Positions 39,755 through 48,683 of a stretch of DNA of 60,660 nt are shown here, in pieces (the stretch's first letter is position 1; each line of letters starts with the position of its first letter). The notes under the pieces were generated by a model, which had not been told where the DNA came from, did not search any database, and saw nothing but the letters and a program-made list of their open reading frames with translations. Both the position numbers and the translations under genes were made by a program. The DNA is from an uncultured Christensenellaceae bacterium (GTDB taxonomy: Bacteria > Bacillota > Clostridia > Christensenellales > UBA3700): assembly GCA_944380295.1 (NCBI GenBank), contig CALWHE010000025.1, forward strand, positions 1 to 60,660, in the 5' to 3' direction.

Positions 39755-39783
39755 TTTACATTATCCTTGAATTTGTGTAAAAT
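39755..39783 (+). promoter_or_regulatory. mscL promoter
   Basis: TTTACA (39755-39760), 17 bp, TAAAAT (39778-39783). AAGGAG lies seven bases before the ATG. Confidence 0.65.
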
Positions 39784-39819
39784 ATTAGCGGTAATAAATA
39801 TTTATACAAGGAGATACAT

Positions 39820-40446
39820 ATGAAGGAAAAGATGAAAGGTCTTTGGACCGAATTCAAAAAGTTCATTTCCCGTGGCAACGTTGTGGATATGGCTATCGGT
39901 GTTGTCATAGGCACCGCGTTCACGGCTATCGTCAACGCCGTGACCAAAGGCATACTTATGCCTCTTGTCAACTGGGCGGTCATCGCCGCCACCGGCGGAC
40001 AGGGTCTTGAAGGTTTGCGCACCGTTTTGGGCGACCCGGTGATCGACAGCACCACGAACGCCATCGACTGGGCGGCAACTTCTTATATCGACTGGGGCAC
40101 CTTTATCAATGCGATAATCGACTTCCTGCTCATCGCCCTGCTGCTCTTCACCATCCTCAAGATCTTCACTTCTCTGCGCAATGCCTCCAACGGTCTGACC
40201 GGAGAAGAAGCCAAGAAGAGACGCGAAGCCATCAAGGCTTATAAGAAAGAAGGCATGAGCTTCAAAGAAGCCAGCGAAAAGGTGGACGCGGAGATCGCCG
40301 CCGCCAAGAAAGCGGAAGAAGAAGCCAAAGCCGCCGCGGAAGCAGCCGAAGCCGCCAAACCCAAGGTGGACGAAGAAACCCTGCGCGTGCTCAGTGAGAT
40401 CAGAGATATGCTGCAAAAAGAAAATCAAAGCAAAGAAAGCAAATAA
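39820..40446 (+). CDS. mscL: Large-conductance mechanosensitive channel with long charged tail
   Basis: Opens on membrane stretch to release solutes. The N-terminal helix and first membrane helix match MscL (EFKKFISRGNVVDMAIGVVIGTAFTAIVNAV), and the second membrane helix is FINAIIDFLLIALLLFTILKIF. MscL is usually 120-150 residues; this one has 208. After residue 120 comes a helical, Ala/Glu/Lys-rich region that includes a SHOCT-like piece (RREAIKAYKKEGMSFKEASEKV) and a coiled coil. It is monocistronic with its own promoter and terminator. Confidence 0.93.
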   Translation: MKEKMKGLWTEFKKFISRGNVVDMAIGVVIGTAFTAIVNAVTKGILMPLVNWAVIAATGGQGLEGLRTVLGDPVIDSTTNAIDWAATSYIDWGTFINAIIDFLLIALLLFTILKIFTSLRNASNGLTGEEAKKRREAIKAYKKEGMSFKEASEKVDAEIAAAKKAEEEAKAAAEAAEAAKPKVDEETLRVLSEIRDMLQKENQSKESK

Positions 40447-40462
40447 GTTATCGTCAAACAAT

Positions 40463-40490
40463 AAAAAAGAGCGGTCCGCCGCTCTTTTTT
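40463..40490 (+). terminator. Bidirectional terminator between mscL and the ABC-2 permease gene
   Basis: AAAAAAGAGCGG pairs perfectly with CCGCTCTTTTTT (40463-40474 with 40479-40490), loop TCCG. Works on both strands. Confidence 0.92.
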
Positions 40491-40497
40491 ATTGCTC

Positions 40498-41451
40498 TCA
40501 CAGAACTTTTCCCTTTTTCGACTTTTTGCCCGCACCGCGCCTTATTTTGACCATCAGCGGCGACAACGCGATCAAGAGTATCGCAAAGAATATAACGCTG
40601 GCAAAAAGCATTACCGCAGAAAGCCACGAAGGCATTTCATAGCCAAAGAAATTGACATTTACGCCATAACTTTGCGCTATGGAATTTATCGCCGTCTGCG
40701 GAAGAGTTGCCGACATCTGCTCCAATGCTCCGCTTATAAACAGATCGCGGAAAATGCCGCCGGAATATGTGCCCGGCAGAAAACAGGCGACATACTCCAT
40801 GCCCTTACCGAGAACGCTTAACGGAATGTAAGCGCCCATTAGAAATCCTATGGCTGCGCTGACTATCCCGATAAAACCGCCGAGCGCCGAAGTGGAGCGG
40901 AAAAACGAAACCGCAACGGTGGAAAACAAGGTGGCGGAAAGAGCCGATAAAAACAAGTTGCCCAATATGGCAAAAACCGCACCAACGCTCAAATACCATC
41001 CGGCTATTGCCAAATAAATCAAACCTATCGCAAGTATCAGGCAGGTTATTGCCAATGTGCAGACATAAGACGCCGCCATATAAGCAAAACGAATTACGCT
41101 TTGGCTCACGGGCGACGCGTCGAAATCGGCGGTTATGCCCGCTTCGTTGTCCGAAACGGTTACCGAACTGACGCTTACCGCCACGGTTATGCAAGTCACC
41201 GCAAGAATACCGCTCAACATCCAGCCGTTTATCACACCTTTGAGCAGCTTTTCGTCCACCAGTCCTTCGGGAATCGAGCTACGCAGGCTGTCCATCTGCA
41301 CATCGCCCAAAAACGCCACATACAAGAACAGCACGATGAGCGGAGCAAGCAAGGAAAAGAACACCTGCATTTTGTCCTTGAAAAAGAGCTTCAGATTGCG
41401 CTCCGTCAATCGTCCGAACGCCGCAAAATCGGCTTTGAATTTTTCAGCCAT
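40498..41451 (-). CDS. ABC-2 type transporter permease
   Basis: Six hydrophobic segments and the ABC-2 pattern (ERNLKLFFKDKMQVFFSLLAPLIVLFLYVAFLG at the start; LSVLGKGMEYVACFLPGTYSGGIFRDLF near residue 215). 317 residues. The C-terminal tail is basic. Its ATG overlaps the ATPase gene by 8 bp. The pair is of the drug or polysaccharide/bacteriocin exporter type; the cargo is unknown. Confidence 0.88.
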   Translation of the reverse strand: MAEKFKADFAAFGRLTERNLKLFFKDKMQVFFSLLAPLIVLFLYVAFLGDVQMDSLRSSIPEGLVDEKLLKGVINGWMLSGILAVTCITVAVSVSSVTVSDNEAGITADFDASPVSQSVIRFAYMAASYVCTLAITCLILAIGLIYLAIAGWYLSVGAVFAILGNLFLSALSATLFSTVAVSFFRSTSALGGFIGIVSAAIGFLMGAYIPLSVLGKGMEYVACFLPGTYSGGIFRDLFISGALEQMSATLPQTAINSIAQSYGVNVNFFGYEMPSWLSAVMLFASVIFFAILLIALSPLMVKIRRGAGKKSKKGKVL

Positions 41452-42373
41452 TTGCTCCGCCCTCCAACTTTTTGCCCGTGACGTTCAAAAACACATCGTC
41501 CATATCGCCTTTCAGCACCTCGAAATCACTTAATTCGTCTTGATATTCGGCAATTATCTTTGCCGCGACAGCCATATCCTTCAATTTGAACGAGGCGCAC
41601 GAGGGATCGCAGGTCAGCTCCGCATTGTGTTGTGCGGCGATAGTTTCTGCCAAAGCGTTGTCAAGGCGATATGCTTTCAGATATATTCCCGAATAACGAT
41701 TTTTCAACTCATTGGGCGTGCCGTGCGCAACCACCTTTCCCGTATCTATTATCACCACATCGTCGGCGGTGCCGGCTTCTTCCATGTAATGCGTTGTCAG
41801 GAACACGGTCATGTTATATTCCTTCATGAGCGAATCCACCGTTCCCCACACAGACCTCCTCGTCTGCGGATCGAGCCCGGTAGTCGGCTCATCGAGAATA
41901 AGGAGCTTTGGGGAATTGATCAGTCCGCGCGCTATATCCACACGGCGCTTTTGTCCGCCGCTCAACTTGCCGAACTGCCTGTCCATGAGTGCGGAAAGAT
42001 CCAACATATCCGTCAATTCGCCCAATTTTCTTTTGAGCGCGCTCCCGTATATGCCATAAAGCGCCGCTCTGACCGTCAGATTATCCCGAACGGACAAACG
42101 CGGATCGAGCACGGATCTCTGAAAAACAACGCCTATCTCCGATTTTATGCGTGCCCTGTCTTTATCCAGATCCAAGCCGTTTATAAACACCTTGCCGGAA
42201 TCTTTATCGATTATGGAACAAAGTATGTTGATGGTGGTGGATTTACCCGCGCCGTTGATACCCAAAAAGGCAAACAGATCTCCGTTCTTCACTTGGAGCG
42301 AGATACCGTCTACCGCTTTGACCTCGCCGAAAGACTTGCGCAGATCTTCGATTTGAACAATGTTTTCCGCCAT
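41444..42373 (-). CDS. ABC transporter ATPase (ABC-2 exporter, DrrA/NatA-like)
   Basis: Walker A GINGAGKST, signature LSGGQKRRVDIARGL, Walker B LLILDEPTTGLD and the H-loop LTTHYMEEA. The C-terminal 80 residues form the extra domain typical of DrrA-type exporters. I start at ATG 42373 (MAENIVQIEDL): the frame is open a further 180 bp upstream, but that part crosses the rubredoxin terminator. GAGAG lies before this ATG. About 309 residues. Confidence 0.92.
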   Translation of the reverse strand: MAENIVQIEDLRKSFGEVKAVDGISLQVKNGDLFAFLGINGAGKSTTINILCSIIDKDSGKVFINGLDLDKDRARIKSEIGVVFQRSVLDPRLSVRDNLTVRAALYGIYGSALKRKLGELTDMLDLSALMDRQFGKLSGGQKRRVDIARGLINSPKLLILDEPTTGLDPQTRRSVWGTVDSLMKEYNMTVFLTTHYMEEAGTADDVVIIDTGKVVAHGTPNELKNRYSGIYLKAYRLDNALAETIAAQHNAELTCDPSCASFKLKDMAVAAKIIAEYQDELSDFEVLKGDMDDVFLNVTGKKLEGGANG

Positions 42374-42390
42374 TATGCTCTCTCTAAACA

Positions 42391-42421
42391 TAAAAATATC
42401 GCCGCAAGAGATTGCGGCGAT
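42391..42421 (-). terminator. Terminator after rubredoxin
   Basis: ATCGCCGCA and TGCGGCGAT pair perfectly (42398-42406 with 42413-42421); the minus strand continues with ATTTTTA. Confidence 0.9.
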
Positions 42422-42425
42422 AACC

Positions 42426-42581
42426 TTATTCTTCGGCAAACATATCTTTGCCAACTCCGCACAGGGGGCAAAGGTAATCCTCGGGGACGTCCTCCCACTT
42501 GGTGCCTGCGGGAATATCGCGATCGGGATCGCCTGCTTCTTCGTCATAGACATAACCGCAAACGGTGCAAACGTATTTCAT
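42426..42581 (-). CDS. Rubredoxin
   Basis: A 51-residue one-electron carrier binding one iron by four cysteines: [18 protein letters not shown] then [14 protein letters not shown] start at ATG 42581, with AAGGAGG seven bases upstream; the longer in-frame reading is not plausible. It lies 23 bp after the flavodiiron gene and is surely co-transcribed. It could pass electrons to that protein. Confidence 0.96.
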   Translation of the reverse strand: MKYVCTVCGYVYDEEAGDPDRDIPAGTKWEDVPEDYLCPLCGVGKDMFAEE

Positions 42582-42604
42582 TTTGTTATCCTCCTTGTAA
42601 TATT

Positions 42605-44452
42605 TTATTTGAGCGGCTCGAAGTCGGACGCGCCGTGTTTGCACCACGGGCAGACAAAGTCTTCGGGCAGCTTTTCGCCTTCATAGACATATCCGCAAAT
42701 TTTGCAGACAAATCCCTTTTTCCCGCCTTCCTTTTTGGGCGGAGCGGGCTTTATGTTTTTGGAATAATAATCGTATGTGCAGGACGGCGCGTCAGCAAGT
42801 ACTCTTGCTTCCGTGACCTCGCCGATAAAGATGATATGCGTGCCCACGTCTACCTTTTCAATCACTTTGGCGGAGATGAAGGCATTGCAGGCTTTGGTCA
42901 GATAAGGCAGCTTGTTCGCGGCATAGGCGATGTCGTCCCTGCCGGCGAATTTATCGCAATCGCGCGCGCTGCGGAAGCCGAAGTCTTGGAAGAGCTTGAA
43001 GTCCGCATTCTCGTCGATCACACTCGCATTGAACACGCCCGTGGCGGCTATCAGATCGCAGGTATAGTTCGCCTTGTTGACCGCAACGCTGACGCGCTTG
43101 GGCGAATCCGTGACCTGCGCCACCGTGTTGACTATGCAGCCGCCCATTTTGTTCCGGTCGCCCGACGTGAGCACAAACAGACCGTATGAGATCTTGAAAA
43201 ACGCCTTATTGTCGATCGCACCGGCATGTTCTTCCTGCGCCGCCTCTTCGCCCTTGATGTCCGCGGCGATGGCCTCTGCCAGCTCGGCGAGCTTTTCCGC
43301 CGTGGCTTGCTTGACGGAAGAAAGCACGGTAACTTTTTCACCCACGAACCTAGTGCCGGGCAGCTTTGCCAACTCATCGGATATGAGCTTGCCCGCAGTG
43401 GGCGCCCAGCTGCCGTTTTCTATCACGGAAACAGCCCTGTTCTTCAAGCCGTGCGCCACGATGTCGGACACAAGGTCGTGCATATTGGTAAAGATGCCGG
43501 CGTTATAAGTGGTGGAAGCAAACACGATGTTGCTGTATTTGAAAGCGTCGGAAAGGATATAAGAAGGATGCGTTTTGCTTACGTCGCAGATCTTAACGTC
43601 CTTTATACCTCTGTCCGCCAGCTGCGCAGCCAGGATATTCACGGCGTTTTCCGTGTTGCCGTATACGGAAGCATAGGCTATCAAAACGCCCTTCACTTCC
43701 GGCGTGTAAGTGCTCCACTTCGTATACTTGTCCAGGATATAATTGAAGTGATTGCGCCAGACAAGCCCGTGCAGAGCGCATGTGCGGGCAATTTCCAGTC
43801 CGGCAGCCTTTTTAAGCACCGCCTGGACCTGCGTGCCGTATTTACCCACGATGTTGGTGTAATATCTGCGCGCGTCGTCTATATAGTCCCTGTCGTAATC
43901 CACTTCGTCGGAAAACAACGCCGCGCCGATCGCCCCGAAAGAGCCGAAGGCGTCTGCCGAATAAAGCGTTTTGTCATAAAGGTCGTATGTGACCATGACT
44001 TCCGGCCAATGCACCATGGGCGCCATCACAAACGTGAATTTGTGTTTGCCCGTTTCCAGCACATCACCCTCTTTGACAATCACCATTCTGCCTTCCGTAT
44101 CCAAGGCAAAATAATTTTTTATCATCTGACTTATCTTGGCATTGCAGACTATCTTTGCCTGCGGATAAGTTTTGGCGATCTCTTCAAGCGTAGCGGAATG
44201 ATCCGGCTCCATGTGGTTGACGATGATATAATCAAGCCCTTTGCCGCCCAAAGCATATGCAACGTTCTCCTTGAACTGTTCCAAGACCGACCTGTCCGTG
44301 GTGTCTAGCAGCACGTTTTTCTCATCGTTCACCACATAGGCGTTATAAGAAACGCCTTCCGGAATGGGATACAGGTTTTCAAACAGCGCCAATCTTCTGT
44401 CGCTTGCTCCGACAAGCGTGATGTCTTCCGTGATTTTTCTTACGCAGTGCAT
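42605..44452 (-). CDS. Multidomain flavodiiron protein (diiron + flavodoxin + flavin reductase + rubredoxin)
   Basis: Reduces O2 to water or NO to N2O, protecting anaerobes. Residues 1-245 form the beta-lactamase-like diiron domain with ligands His80, Glu82, Asp84, His85, His148, Asp167 and His228, all present. Residues 255-400 are a flavodoxin ([10 protein letters not shown]). About 420-560 match a flavin reductase/split barrel ([32 protein letters not shown]). The last 45 residues are a rubredoxin ([22 protein letters not shown]). GGAGG precedes the ATG. The four-domain fusion would let NAD(P)H-derived electrons flow internally. Confidence 0.93.
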   Translation of the reverse strand: MHCVRKITEDITLVGASDRRLALFENLYPIPEGVSYNAYVVNDEKNVLLDTTDRSVLEQFKENVAYALGGKGLDYIIVNHMEPDHSATLEEIAKTYPQAKIVCNAKISQMIKNYFALDTEGRMVIVKEGDVLETGKHKFTFVMAPMVHWPEVMVTYDLYDKTLYSADAFGSFGAIGAALFSDEVDYDRDYIDDARRYYTNIVGKYGTQVQAVLKKAAGLEIARTCALHGLVWRNHFNYILDKYTKWSTYTPEVKGVLIAYASVYGNTENAVNILAAQLADRGIKDVKICDVSKTHPSYILSDAFKYSNIVFASTTYNAGIFTNMHDLVSDIVAHGLKNRAVSVIENGSWAPTAGKLISDELAKLPGTRFVGEKVTVLSSVKQATAEKLAELAEAIAADIKGEEAAQEEHAGAIDNKAFFKISYGLFVLTSGDRNKMGGCIVNTVAQVTDSPKRVSVAVNKANYTCDLIAATGVFNASVIDENADFKLFQDFGFRSARDCDKFAGRDDIAYAANKLPYLTKACNAFISAKVIEKVDVGTHIIFIGEVTEARVLADAPSCTYDYYSKNIKPAPPKKEGGKKGFVCKICGYVYEGEKLPEDFVCPWCKHGASDFEPLK

Positions 44453-44523
44453 ATCAAGCCTCCGTTATATTTATTAAATTATAACTTTTCGCCCGCCGTG
44501 CGGGCGGTTGCAAAAGCAACAAT

Positions 44524-45462
44524 TTACGCCAAATTCAACTTTTCTGCGTCGGTTATGGTGTAATCTTCCGCATCGTAACTGAACACGCATATGGTGGTCT
44601 GCTTGCATGTAACTTTGATGATACTTCTGCTGCCGCTGTATTCTTCTGCTCTGCGCCATGCCTCAAAACGGTAACCGCCTCCTTCCAAAGGAGTAACGAT
44701 ATAATCGCAGTTGGTATTCTTCTTCATTTCAAGCGTGCCTTCGTCGCCGCCTGTTCCTTTGAGGATCTCATCTCTTGCCGCCGCATGCGCTCCGTCCATC
44801 ATCTCCTTGGAGCAATTTATTGTCAAGGTGAAATAATACTTGCCGTCTTTTTCGTAAACGGTATAGTCGCAGTCGTCGGTATAGTTCGCTCTGTCCTGCC
44901 ATGCATATGCCGTGATATCCTCATTGAGATTGTAATACAGATCGTCAAGGTCTTTATATCTGTCCCCGGGCTTCCATTCCTCATACTTGCCCCAATCGGT
45001 AACGGCAAACAATGCGTCTTTTTCGCCGGGCGCCCTTTTTGCGTCATTGAAATATATCGACCACGCTTTTTCGCCGTCGAAGTATATCCTTTCGCCGATA
45101 TTATCTTCCTGGAAACCGGTCGTTATCTTAACGTTCTGTTTGAAATATTCGTCACCGTTGCGTTTGTAAACGCTCATGCTGCCCTGATTGGCAACGGTCG
45201 TGGAAAAATCAAACGCCTCGGTCCTTTGATAATGCGTATCGTTTATCCAATGGTCGTATGCCGCCATCAACACATCAAACGCGTCCAAACCTGCTACCGG
45301 CTTATATCCGTTTTCCGCGGAATAATCCATATCCACATAGTTTTCCACAAACGGATTGTCTATGGCTACGGTTGCGGAAGAATTCTTGGCGCAGCCGGCT
45401 ACGCCGACAATGACCGAAACCGCCAAGATCGCACCGATAAATGTAAAAACGATTTTTTTCAT
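44524..45462 (-). CDS. Predicted lipoprotein, unknown
   Basis: A hydrophobic signal (IVFTFIGAILAVSVIVGV) ends in the lipobox VAGC (Cys24), so it would be anchored outside the membrane. The remaining 288 residues are hydrophilic, rich in Tyr and Asp, with no domain I recognise. GGGAG lies before the ATG. A full consensus promoter sits upstream, overlapping the end of the MATE gene, so it is separately transcribed. A GC-rich hairpin (44486-44512 region) follows. Confidence 0.75.
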   Translation of the reverse strand: MKKIVFTFIGAILAVSVIVGVAGCAKNSSATVAIDNPFVENYVDMDYSAENGYKPVAGLDAFDVLMAAYDHWINDTHYQRTEAFDFSTTVANQGSMSVYKRNGDEYFKQNVKITTGFQEDNIGERIYFDGEKAWSIYFNDAKRAPGEKDALFAVTDWGKYEEWKPGDRYKDLDDLYYNLNEDITAYAWQDRANYTDDCDYTVYEKDGKYYFTLTINCSKEMMDGAHAAARDEILKGTGGDEGTLEMKKNTNCDYIVTPLEGGGYRFEAWRRAEEYSGSRSIIKVTCKQTTICVFSYDAEDYTITDAEKLNLA

Positions 45463-45492
45463 ATGACAACTCCCAAATACTTATTCGATATT

Positions 45493-45521
45493 ATTATACT
45501 TTATATGCGCGCCCGTGTCAA
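45493..45521 (-). promoter_or_regulatory. Promoter of the lipoprotein gene (full consensus)
   Basis: Minus strand: TTGACA (45521-45516), 17 bp, TATAAT (45498-45493). The -35 lies over the MATE stop codon. Confidence 0.85.
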
Positions 45522-46867
45522 TGACCGAGAGTATTATTTACGTCAATTGACTGCCTCTTTTTTCTCCCCGCGCCGCGTTTGCGCAGCAGCGATGAAACGC
45601 TCATCAGCACGATGGACATAAACGCCAAAATGCCCTGGCTTATCGGCAGGCATATCCAAAGTCCTTCCACTCCCATCGCCTTGGGAATGCCCGCCAAGAT
45701 GAGCAGTGCCAACACCACCGGTTCGCTGTATATAAGGATATAGGCAAAAAGATTGGTCTTGGTTGCGTAAAAATATGCCGTGGAAACGCGCATGACGGCA
45801 ATGCACGGAAAAGCCCAGACAAAGAGCGAAAGCACATGCGCGGCGTCTGCCGCCACGGAAGGCGAAGATCCGAACAATTGCGGAATGGCGTTGCGCAGAA
45901 AATATACGCCGGGCAGACAGATGAAAGCCGTGATGAGCGCGGTCGCATAGGATAAAATCAACGAATATTTGACCTTTTTCATCTCCCCTTCGCCGTAATA
46001 TGTGCTGATGAGCGGCTGCGAGCCGTCGCCCACTCCCTGCATCAGATATTGCACTATGCACACCACGTAATTGACCACGGCATAACACGAAACCGCCGCG
46101 TTGCCGCCGTATTCCAAAGCGGCGATATTTAAGACTACCACCACCATGGTGGGCACGAGCGTAAGCCCGAAAGGCGAAAGCCCCACTTTCAAAATGGTCA
46201 GGCACTCTCTCAACTTGGGTCTGAAAACGGCATATCCGAAAAGCAATTTTTTATAAAGCAAAAAGGCAACGCATGGGACCACGGTGACAAACTGCCCGAT
46301 CAGCGTGGCGAGCGCTGCGCCCATCATCTGCCATTCGAGCACCTGGACCATCACCCAGTCGAGCAGCACGTTGGTCAAAAATCCGGCTATCATCGCCGAC
46401 ATCGCCATGATGGAGCCGCCGTAATTGCGCACGATCGGCAGCAGACAAGTGGAAAACAGCTGGATAGCCGCGCCCCACATCAGATATTTGATATATTCGT
46501 TGGCATAGACCTCGATCTCGTCCCTGCCGCCGAACAAATGGACAAGATACGGATAAGTCAGGCTCAAAACAAGCGTAAAGAGCGCCGCCGTTGCAAGCGC
46601 CATCACCAGCGTGTTGCCCAAATATCTGCGTTCGCCGTCACGGTCGCCGCCCGCTTTGGCAATGGAGAGATTGACCGCGCCGCTCATGCCTATCCCCGTC
46701 CCCAGCGCCTGGATAAGCACCACCAGCGGCCAGGCTATGTTTATGGCGGACACGCCCACGTCGCCGATGCAATTCCCCACAAATAAGCCGTCTACAATGG
46801 CATATACGCCAGAAAAAGCAAACGCCAGCATGGCGGGGAAAACGCTTTTGGAATATGCTTTGAACAT
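45518..46867 (-). CDS. MATE family efflux transporter
   Basis: About twelve hydrophobic helices in two similar halves; MFKAYSKSVFPAMLAFAFSGVYAIVDGLFVGNCIG is a typical MATE N-terminus (Asp in VDG faces the pore) and GIGMSGAVNLSIAKAGG follows. Exports organic cations or drugs using Na+ or H+. I start at ATG 46867, with AAGGAG about 7 nt upstream; the longer frame starts ten codons earlier without one. 449 residues. Confidence 0.9.
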   Translation of the reverse strand: MFKAYSKSVFPAMLAFAFSGVYAIVDGLFVGNCIGDVGVSAINIAWPLVVLIQALGTGIGMSGAVNLSIAKAGGDRDGERRYLGNTLVMALATAALFTLVLSLTYPYLVHLFGGRDEIEVYANEYIKYLMWGAAIQLFSTCLLPIVRNYGGSIMAMSAMIAGFLTNVLLDWVMVQVLEWQMMGAALATLIGQFVTVVPCVAFLLYKKLLFGYAVFRPKLRECLTILKVGLSPFGLTLVPTMVVVVLNIAALEYGGNAAVSCYAVVNYVVCIVQYLMQGVGDGSQPLISTYYGEGEMKKVKYSLILSYATALITAFICLPGVYFLRNAIPQLFGSSPSVAADAAHVLSLFVWAFPCIAVMRVSTAYFYATKTNLFAYILIYSEPVVLALLILAGIPKAMGVEGLWICLPISQGILAFMSIVLMSVSSLLRKRGAGRKKRQSIDVNNTLGH

Positions 46868-46962
46868 CGGACGGCTCCTTGTATTACTTCGGCACAAGAA
46901 AAATTTCTTGTGCCGAGCGGGATAATTCTATCAAACGGACTTTTATAAGTCAACAAAAAATA

Positions 46963-47409
46963 TCAGCTTTCATACTTTATCTTGAAAACGGCTTTTTTGA
47001 CCTTGCCCTCTTTTTTATAGAGGCTGGGCGCGTGCGGTTCTCCGGGGAAAAACAGCGCGTAATCGCCGCTCCGCAGCGGCAAGAGCGCAATGTTGCCCTT
47101 CCACAGCGCAATGTCTTTTTCGCCGTCGTATGCGACATCGGGCAGCATGTCGCGCGGGTCGATATATCCCATAAATTCCTCACCGTCCAACACGAGCTGC
47201 AGATCAGCATAAATTTTATGCGTTTCGATCGTAGCCTGCGCGCTGCCCTTGGGCGCATATTCCATCACATTCACATAAACGTCTTTGCACACATCGTATC
47301 TGCCGCACGGCGTGGACGCGTCGAGTTTCTCCGCATACTTCAAGCAAGCGGCAACTTTCTCATCGATCCCGCCGTAACGGTTTGCGTTTTTAAGATTTGA
47401 AATTATCAT
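46963..47409 (-). CDS. YhcH/YjgK/YiaL (DUF386) family protein
   Basis: 148-residue cupin-like protein. Conserved features are ETHKIYADLQLVLDGEE and FFPGEPHAPSL, with the histidines likely to bind a metal. Relatives occur beside sialic acid and other sugar catabolism genes (also as a beta-galactosidase beta subunit, EbgC), where they may act on open or anomeric sugar forms. GGAGG precedes the ATG, which lies inside the end of the MFS gene (20-bp overlap); the two are translationally linked, so a sugar is a likely common substrate. Confidence 0.87.
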   Translation of the reverse strand: MIISNLKNANRYGGIDEKVAACLKYAEKLDASTPCGRYDVCKDVYVNVMEYAPKGSAQATIETHKIYADLQLVLDGEEFMGYIDPRDMLPDVAYDGEKDIALWKGNIALLPLRSGDYALFFPGEPHAPSLYKKEGKVKKAVFKIKYES

Positions 47410-48658
47410 CGTTTTGCTCCTCCGCGATTTCTTTTTCCTCTCCGCCCGACAATTTCACGCCGAGCGCGGATCTCTTTTTCTTTGCTGCCGCAACGGCATA
47501 GATCAGCAGCCCGGTAAACATCAGCACGGGAAAAATAGTGCCGAAAGAAAGTCCCGTCTGCAAGCTCCCGTCCGTGGCGTCCGTGACCAGCCCCACCAAG
47601 GTGGGTCCCGTGGTGCAACCGATATCTCCCGCCAATGCCAAAAGCGCAAACATCATGGTGCCGCCCTTGATACTGCCGGCAGACATGCTGCACGTGCCCG
47701 GCCACAGCGCGCCTACTGCCAGTCCGCACACTCCGCAGCCGATTAGCGCCGTCACCGCCTCCGATGAGAACGCTATCATCAAATATCCGGCAATGCAGAC
47801 CGCGCTGCTCACCAGCAACATCTTTTCCAATGCCATCTTATCACTCAATTTGGCAAAAAGCAAGCGCGAAATACCCATCAGCAGGGCAAACGCACACGGA
47901 CCTGCGATATCTCCCACCGCTTTTTCCACGCCCAGACCGCTTTCCGCAAATCCGGAAGCCCATTGACTGATACACAGCTCACTCGCGCCGGCACAGAACA
48001 TCAGAAGCAACATCAGCCAAAACTTTTTGTCGGAAAAAAGTTTTTTCAGACTGCCCGCCTGCGCCGCCTCCTCCTGCCGCGGCATGGGCACAAGCAAAAA
48101 ATATATGCAGTTCAAAGCGGGTATCGCCGCCCAGATGAGCGCCATGATTTTCCAATCTCCCACCCCGCGGAACATGAAATAGAGCGAAGAGGTCAAGATG
48201 ACCAAAACGCTGCCCCAACAATAAAAGGAGTGGAGCAAGCTCATTGCCGCCGCTTTGCGCTTGGTCGGGCACGCTTCCACGATGGGGCTCACGCAAACTT
48301 CCAAAAGTCCGCCGCCCATGCCGTAGAATATGGCGGCAAGCAGCAGTCCGTAAAAGGGATCGGCAAACAGTTCGGGCAAAAACGCCAACCCCGCCAGCCC
48401 GAACGCCGCAAAAACGTGCGCCGCCACCATGGCAACGCGCCAGCCTATCTTGTCCACAAGTTTGGCGGATAAGACGTCCACCAAAAGCTGCACGCCGAAG
48501 TTTACGGTGATGAGCAGGGTTATCTTGTCAAGCGCAATGCCGTAAGAATCCCGGAAAGTGATGAAAAGAAGAGGCGCAAAGTTGTTTACGATCGCCTGCA
48601 CCACACAACCGATATAACACGCAACGATGGTGTTGTTGTAATTTTTCAGCAAACTCAT
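47390..48658 (-). CDS. MFS transporter
   Basis: Twelve predicted helices and an MFS-like layout (ACYIGCVVQAIVNNFAPLLFITFRDSYG at the start; GMGGGLLEVCVSPIVEACPTKRKAAAMSLLHSFYCWGSV in the middle, as in fucose/glucose permease-like MFS). 422 residues ending in an acidic tail. It is 25 bp after the NSS gene and overlaps the YhcH-like gene. The fucose/glucose-permease resemblance plus YhcH favours sugar uptake, but not specifically. Confidence 0.87.
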   Translation of the reverse strand: MSLLKNYNNTIVACYIGCVVQAIVNNFAPLLFITFRDSYGIALDKITLLITVNFGVQLLVDVLSAKLVDKIGWRVAMVAAHVFAAFGLAGLAFLPELFADPFYGLLLAAIFYGMGGGLLEVCVSPIVEACPTKRKAAAMSLLHSFYCWGSVLVILTSSLYFMFRGVGDWKIMALIWAAIPALNCIYFLLVPMPRQEEAAQAGSLKKLFSDKKFWLMLLLMFCAGASELCISQWASGFAESGLGVEKAVGDIAGPCAFALLMGISRLLFAKLSDKMALEKMLLVSSAVCIAGYLMIAFSSEAVTALIGCGVCGLAVGALWPGTCSMSAGSIKGGTMMFALLALAGDIGCTTGPTLVGLVTDATDGSLQTGLSFGTIFPVLMFTGLLIYAVAAAKKKRSALGVKLSGGEEKEIAEEQNDDNFKS

Positions 48659-48683
48659 CTCTGTCCCGCCCGCGCCGCTCGCG

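Noticed and set aside
42374..42553. 60-residue N-terminal extension of the ABC ATPase
   Set aside because: It would span the rubredoxin terminator and its gene end; the ATPase fold starts at 42373.
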